A stretch of DNA of 6,863 nucleotides from an uncultured Selenomonadales bacterium (lineage in GTDB: Bacteria > Bacillota > Negativicutes > Selenomonadales > Selenomonadaceae), in NCBI GenBank assembly GCA_946403735.1, contig CAMJAZ010000087.1:1-6863 (forward strand), given 5' to 3'. The translations under genes and the position numbers were made by a program. The notes under the pieces were generated by a model, which saw only the letters and a list, made by a program, of their open reading frames with translations, was not told the origin of the DNA and made no database searches. Positions 6,001 through 6,863 of this stretch are shown here, in pieces (the stretch's first letter is position 1; every line of letters starts with the position of its first letter).

Positions 6001-6863
6001 ATCTGAATATAATCGTCATGAACTTCAAGTATAATCGGGTCGTCGATACCTGCAGACTTACCGTCGGCAATTATTTCACCGTATCTTTCAACGTCGTATT
6101 TTTCCAACCTGCCGAAATAAACCATTGCTTCAGAATCATCAAGAGTAACTTTGTCACCCGCCGCAAGTGAGACAGCGGCAGTTGAGCCTACGATATTGAA
6201 AGAATTTTTACCGCCGCCGTCGTTTATCATAACCAATTCTTTGCCTTTTACGTTGTCAACATTAATGGTATCGTCGGCAGTTCCGCCGCTGATTGTGGCT
6301 GTGGAATTTTCCAAAATGTTGATGTTTTTGAGATTTATGACGGAGGATTTATTTTGAGCGTTGAAATTGAAACTGTCTTTAATCGCGCTGTCAACAATGG
6401 TGATTTTGTCGCCGCAATTAATTTTGCTTTCAGTGCCGAGCATAAAGTTTGAAAGTGTATCGCCCGACACCGAGACAGTTCCTTTGGGTTCAATTAAACC
6501 GTCCGCAGTAACGAAAATAACTTCCGCGTAACCTTTATTTGCGCTGATGGTTTGGTTGCCGTAAGTGATAACGGCTTTTTCGTTTGCACTTAAAGTAACG
6601 CCGTCGCTGGTTATGTTGATTTTATCGTTGCCCGTCCTGCTGTAAACATAAACATTGCCGCCTACATTCAAAACGTTGTCACCGCTCAACGCGTCGACTG
6701 TGACACGTCCGTTGCCCGTGATATTTTCAAGCGTCAAAGTATCATTGATTGCCATTGTGCCGTTAATCAACATATATCCGTTTTGAACATCAACGTTTTT
6801 GATTATATTGCCGTCTTCAACCGTAACCGTGACGGGCTGCGCGTCTTTGTTGTCTTTTACAAA
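1..6863 (-). CDS. Internal part of a giant beta-strand repeat protein with RTX-like motifs (partial at both ends)
   Basis: One reading frame on the reverse complement stays open across the window: 2,287 codons with no stop, start or termination codon. I translated it by eye from end to end. Every repeat spacing I measured (276, 462, 483, 555, 1962, 2967 and 2976 bp) is a multiple of three, which supports a single continuous frame. The protein is rich in Gly, Asp, Asn, Thr, Val and Ile, with only about six Cys and three Trp. It alternates short beta-strand-like stretches with Gly/Asp/Asn turns. Domain order is R0, U, R1, W1-C1-D1-A1-A2-A3-B1, R2, W2-C2-D2-A4-A5-A6-B2-A7-B3. GGAGADSI- and GGAGNDTI-type motifs resemble haemolysin-type calcium-binding repeats, known mostly from secreted proteins. 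The A, B and W modules I do not recognise as a named family. No signal peptide, membrane segment, cell-wall anchor or catalytic motif is visible. An extracellular structural or adhesive role is inference. No operon context can be seen. Confidence 0.93.
3..56 (-). repeat. B3: VASYSGGKLTIDSG module, third copy, cut by window edge
   Basis: Residues 2270-2287, the last visible part of the protein. It reads VASYSGGKLTIDSGTFTV. The frame is still open at the edge, so the array continues beyond the window. Confidence 0.85.
14..53. repeat. 40-nt perfect direct repeat, copy a
   Basis: This 40-base block is identical to 2990-3029, an offset of 2976 bp. It encodes ASYSGGKLTIDSG and adjoining bases of the B module. 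Flanking bases diverge quickly on the B-module side, although the KNSAQ side stays very similar. Confidence 0.88.
102..272 (-). repeat. A7: A-core repeat, copy 7
   Basis: Residues 2198-2254, 57 long. It reads GLADGGVVEYNGITYSRN, GNQIHLDGKIYTVDDSTNIL, then YVEVNDTIDI. It is preceded by ENDNDGVNVKF (DxDG at about 309-320). It is followed by KNSAQ and the truncated B3, the same order and near-identical residues as A3-B1. Confidence 0.9.
354..518 (-). repeat. B2: VATYSGGVLTIDSG module, second copy
   Basis: Residues 2116-2170, 55 long. It reads VATYSGGVLTIDSGTFTVKT, then GVTIGSTIYNSDGALEISA, then DSSNLISGTVIV. At DNA level the stretch around 469-494 repeats that around 7-32 (B3) at an offset of 462 bp, giving a 154-residue long unit (A6+B2 versus A7+B3). 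Confidence 0.87.
561..734 (-). repeat. A6: A-core repeat, copy 6
   Basis: Residues 2044-2101, 58 long, with one extra residue near its end (TEIVNNIIDL). It reads NLQDGGTVEYKGVTYTRQ, GNKIYADGRVYEVDDATNIL. It is the copy closest to A5 in both protein and DNA. It is followed by KNGEMVFGINDVK and the B2 module. Confidence 0.9.
840..1010 (-). repeat. A5: A-core repeat, copy 5
   Basis: Residues 1952-2008, 57 long. It reads GLPDGGIVEYGGKTYTRQ, GNKIYLDGSVYDFTDGTNIL, then YYEVTDSIDI. It is separated from A4 and from A6 by linkers of exactly 35 residues each (SKLSAGxxIVDAxKNIVAxY, then DGxxLKVTGDVELK), giving a 92-residue unit. These linkers replace the longer B-type linkers found elsewhere. Confidence 0.9.
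1116..1286 (-). repeat. A4: A-core repeat, copy 4
   Basis: Residues 1860-1916, 57 long. It reads GLSDGGTLNSRNKTYTRK, YRDGKAYACDDTTNLL, then YLEITDSIDI. It contains one of the few Cys residues. It is followed by the 35-residue linker SKLSAGLLIVDADKNIVATY (and on), which is repeated after A5. It starts the short-period tandem A4-A5-A6. Confidence 0.87.
1341..1466 (-). repeat. D2: NG-strand/TDSLKL module, second copy
   Basis: Residues 1800-1841, counterpart of D1. It reads VNGLTFKTSDGEV, then GTFIVTDSLKLSSDTLTV. It is followed directly by SDDLDGVIV, the DxDGV turn that introduces A4. Confidence 0.7.
1611..1727 (-). repeat. C2: IDTSNY/IKTSDGTF module, second copy
   Basis: Residues 1713-1751, counterpart of C1 at a 2985-bp offset. 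It reads LKKVANGVTQIDTSNY, then AVTLDSNFANSTKIKTSDG and TFTY. It is two residues longer than C1. The residues that follow (ERGKHTCRVDKDG ... SGGIKCTTK, about 1510-1610) are more basic. They carry two of the six Cys in the window and have no close match in arm 1. Confidence 0.7.
1896..2078 (-). repeat. W2: 61-residue Trp-containing module, second copy
   Basis: Residues 1596-1656. It reads DITFKNGKAILADGW, then TDGEFTLNGKTYNYAEK, then DSDGNRYIYTSD. Length equals W1 exactly. The copies have drifted considerably in sequence while keeping length, the DGW turn and the FTLNG-x-TYxY strand. W2 adds a DSDGN calcium-like turn that W1 lacks at that position. Confidence 0.75.
2316..2477 (-). repeat. R2: second RTX-like repeat cluster
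   Basis: Residues about 1463-1516. It contains YGGDGNDSIS (2454-2477), GGAGNDTIS (2382-2408) and the degenerate SDGADTVTVGG (2316-2348). The first two match the haemolysin-type GGxGxDxUx consensus well and are 22 residues apart. As R1 does for W1, R2 lies upstream of W2, so it probably marks the start of the second large repeat. Calcium binding is inferred from the family pattern. Confidence 0.68.
2478..2870 (-). other. Beta-rich linker between arm 1 and R2
   Basis: Residues about 1332-1462. It follows B1 with a Pro/Ala-containing stretch (ELSPANPAAT, then FTIPAAITV), one of the few proline-bearing places in the protein. It continues as short strands separated by DG/NG/GY turns (IEIVDGVEFEIKGYGKI, VTGHINADEI). 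This is the kind of sequence expected of a right-handed beta-helix or beta-roll, but no strict period was established. It precedes the R2 calcium-like turns, as the 5750-5570 stretch precedes R1. Confidence 0.45.
2871..3032 (-). repeat. B1: VASYSGGKLTIDSG module, first copy
   Basis: Residues 1278-1331, 54 long. It reads VASYSGGKLTIDSGNYTVK, then TIGNITYDSSGSLEISA, then a D-x-S-x-x-I-x-G-x-x-x-V end. B2 (354-518) and the truncated B3 (3-56) repeat it. Looser relatives lie between A1 and A2 (VNGITYNSTGGALTI) and between A2 and A3 (INGVDYVSNSALEL), so B is a recurrent linker strand set between A cores. Confidence 0.85.
2990..3029. repeat. 40-nt perfect direct repeat, copy b
   Basis: Identical to 14-53. 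Third codon positions also match, whereas most other paired modules of the two arms have diverged at silent sites. This suggests recent exchange or duplication rather than protein-level constraint alone. Confidence 0.88.
3078..3248 (-). repeat. A3: A-core repeat, copy 3
   Basis: Residues 1206-1262, 57 long. It shows GLAEGGTVEFDGVTYK, KDGKVYDIDDDTNIL and YLEVTDTIDL. GGDSDGVNVTF precedes it (DxDG at about 3285-3296) and the B1 module follows it. It is the arm-1 counterpart of A7: the TNIL codons are exactly 2976 bp apart, and both are followed by a B module with nearly identical DNA. Confidence 0.88.
3561..3731 (-). repeat. A2: A-core repeat, copy 2
   Basis: Residues 1045-1101, 57 long. It shows GLSEGGSVSYNGTTYTR, then a divergent LYRYMAYIVDDSTNIL where other copies have N-x-I-x-x-D-G, then YIQITDTIDF. 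It is preceded by DDSDGVIVTF (DxDG at about 3768-3782). It is followed by an unusually basic, Met-containing linker (RSRKRYVEMY) before A3. Confidence 0.85.
4116..4283 (-). repeat. A1: A-core repeat, copy 1
   Basis: Residues 861-916, 56 long, the shortest and most divergent copy. It has GLTAGGTVTYKGKTYQR, then RITYDIDDTTNLL, then ITDTVDL. The usual N/D-G-x-x-Y turn is replaced by NRITY. It lacks the DxDGV motif that precedes A2, A3, A4 and A7, having VDNGVV instead. By position it is the counterpart of A4 (offset 3000 bp). Confidence 0.82.
4335..4463 (-). repeat. D1: NG-strand/SDSLKL module, first copy
   Basis: Residues 801-843. It opens with INGVAFNF and ends GTFNVSDSLKLRDNSITV. D2 (1341-1466) has the same frame: VNGLTFKT, then GTFIVTDSLKLSSDTLTV. 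The GTFxVxDSLKL match is the clearest sequence link between the arms on this side of the A modules (offset 2994 bp). The NGxxY/F start also resembles the middle of the B module, so D may be a divergent B. Confidence 0.7.
4599..4709 (-). repeat. C1: IDATNF/IKTDDGTY module, first copy
   Basis: Residues 719-755. It reads from LLKASGVTMIDATNF to VDIKTDDGTY. It aligns by eye with C2 (1611-1727): VTMIDATNF matches VTQIDTSNY, SLTIDKSLLN matches AVTLDSNFAN, and IKTDDGTY matches IKTSDGTFTY. The shared Ile-Asp codon pair is offset by 2985 bp. The module lies between W and D in both arms, which makes chance similarity unlikely. Confidence 0.7.
4872..5054 (-). repeat. W1: 61-residue Trp-containing module, first copy
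   Basis: Residues 604-664. It begins at DVTATFTGNN and runs through GDGW, a GTFTLNGRTYTYDGK strand pair and DEIFTYTG. The second copy, W2 (1896-2078), is exactly the same length (183 bp). It shares the DGW turn, the G-T/E-FTLNG-R/K-TYxY stretch and the closing aromatic strand, at an offset of 2976 bp. Two of the three tryptophans in the window sit at this shared position. I know of no named family for it. Confidence 0.75.
5154..5567 (-). repeat. R1: RTX-like (haemolysin-type calcium-binding) repeat cluster
   Basis: Residues about 433-570. Six turns of the type G-G/S-x-x-N/A/D-D-S/T/N-I/V/L follow one another: TDSADSIFA, LKGGNDSV (5457-5477), SGGTFDDTLFA (about 5331-5360), GSAGNDSIFA (around 5271-5294), GGAGADSI (5211-5234) and EGGAGADNIIV (5154-5186). 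The last three are close to the RTX consensus GGxGxDxUx. They are spaced 20 and 17 residues apart, not 9, with a short strand between. In known RTX proteins the Asp side chains and Gly backbone bind calcium in a parallel beta-roll after export. Calcium binding here is by analogy only. Confidence 0.65.
5757..6140 (-). other. U: non-repetitive charged segment inside the repeat protein
   Basis: Residues about 242-369. This segment lacks the GG/NG turn rhythm of its surroundings. It carries more charged and aromatic residues, for example YFGRLEKYDVERYGE, HDEYNFLRDKNGIRIIDLY and YVFKKKPNEAQ, plus the hydrophobic stretch TLFLMGSKLL. I find no second copy in the window, unlike the A, B, C, D and W modules. 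It could be a separate globular domain inserted into the stalk, or a divergent module whose relatives lie outside the window. I do not recognise the family. It is in frame with both flanks, so it is not evidence of a frameshift. Confidence 0.5.
6258..6665 (-). other. R0: beta-rich region with degenerate RTX-like motifs
   Basis: Residues about 67-202 of the open frame. It holds SRTGNDKINI (near 6615-6641) and SGGTADDTINV (6258-6290), loose versions of the GGxGxDxI calcium-binding turn. Between them are short hydrophobic/polar alternating strands. The first 66 residues of the window (6666-6863) are similar in style, with NGT/NIT/GGN turns, but show no clear GGxGxD. The motifs are isolated rather than in a 9-residue tandem array, so calcium binding is uncertain here. 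Confidence 0.5.

Noticed and set aside
1..6863. Promoter, ribosome binding site, terminator or operon partner genes
   Set aside because: The window is wholly inside a coding region. AT-rich patches such as those around 2750-2800 are read through in frame and show no convincing regulatory structure.

Overview
The whole 6,863-base window is the interior of one giant protein-coding gene on the minus strand. Reading the reverse complement in the frame whose codons occupy + positions 3-5, 6-8 ... 6861-6863 gives 2,287 consecutive sense codons. No stop interrupts it, and neither the true start nor the true stop is inside the window. The other open frames in the window, on both strands, look like shadows of this gene. 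I see no RNA gene, promoter, terminator, mobile element or intergenic gap.

The product looks like a secreted or surface-exposed, beta-strand-rich repeat protein. It is rich in Gly, Asp, Asn, Thr, Val and Ile, and has only about six Cys and three Trp. In translation order (from 6863 down to 3) the layout is as follows. R0 (6665-6258) is a beta-rich stretch with degenerate RTX-like GGxxxD motifs. U (6140-5757) is a non-repetitive, more charged segment. R1 (5567-5154) is a better RTX-like cluster. Then comes arm 1: W1 (5054-4872), C1 (4709-4599), D1 (4463-4335), A1, A2, A3 (4283-3078) and B1 (3032-2871). A beta-rich linker leads to R2 (2477-2316), a second RTX-like cluster. Arm 2 follows: W2 (2078-1896), C2 (1727-1611), D2 (1466-1341), A4, A5, A6, B2, A7 and B3 (1286-3), cut by the window edge. 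Residue numbers below count from the codon at 6861-6863.

The strongest structural result is a hierarchy of in-frame repeats. A core of about 57 residues (A) occurs seven times. Two A copies lie in an exact 276-bp (92-residue) tandem periodicity. The complete order W-C-D-A...B occurs twice, offset by about 2.97-3.0 kb (about 990 residues). A 40-nt identical block shared by B1 and B3 points to recent recombination or duplication.

The organism is a bacterium, with moderate GC by eye and preference for GGC, GAC, AAC, ACG and GCG. Giant proteins with GGAGxDxI repeats are familiar from Negativicutes such as Selenomonas relatives, and that is my low-confidence guess. A role in adhesion, an S-layer-like coat or a calcium-stiffened extracellular stalk is inference only, because the signal peptide, secretion signal and anchor are all outside the window.
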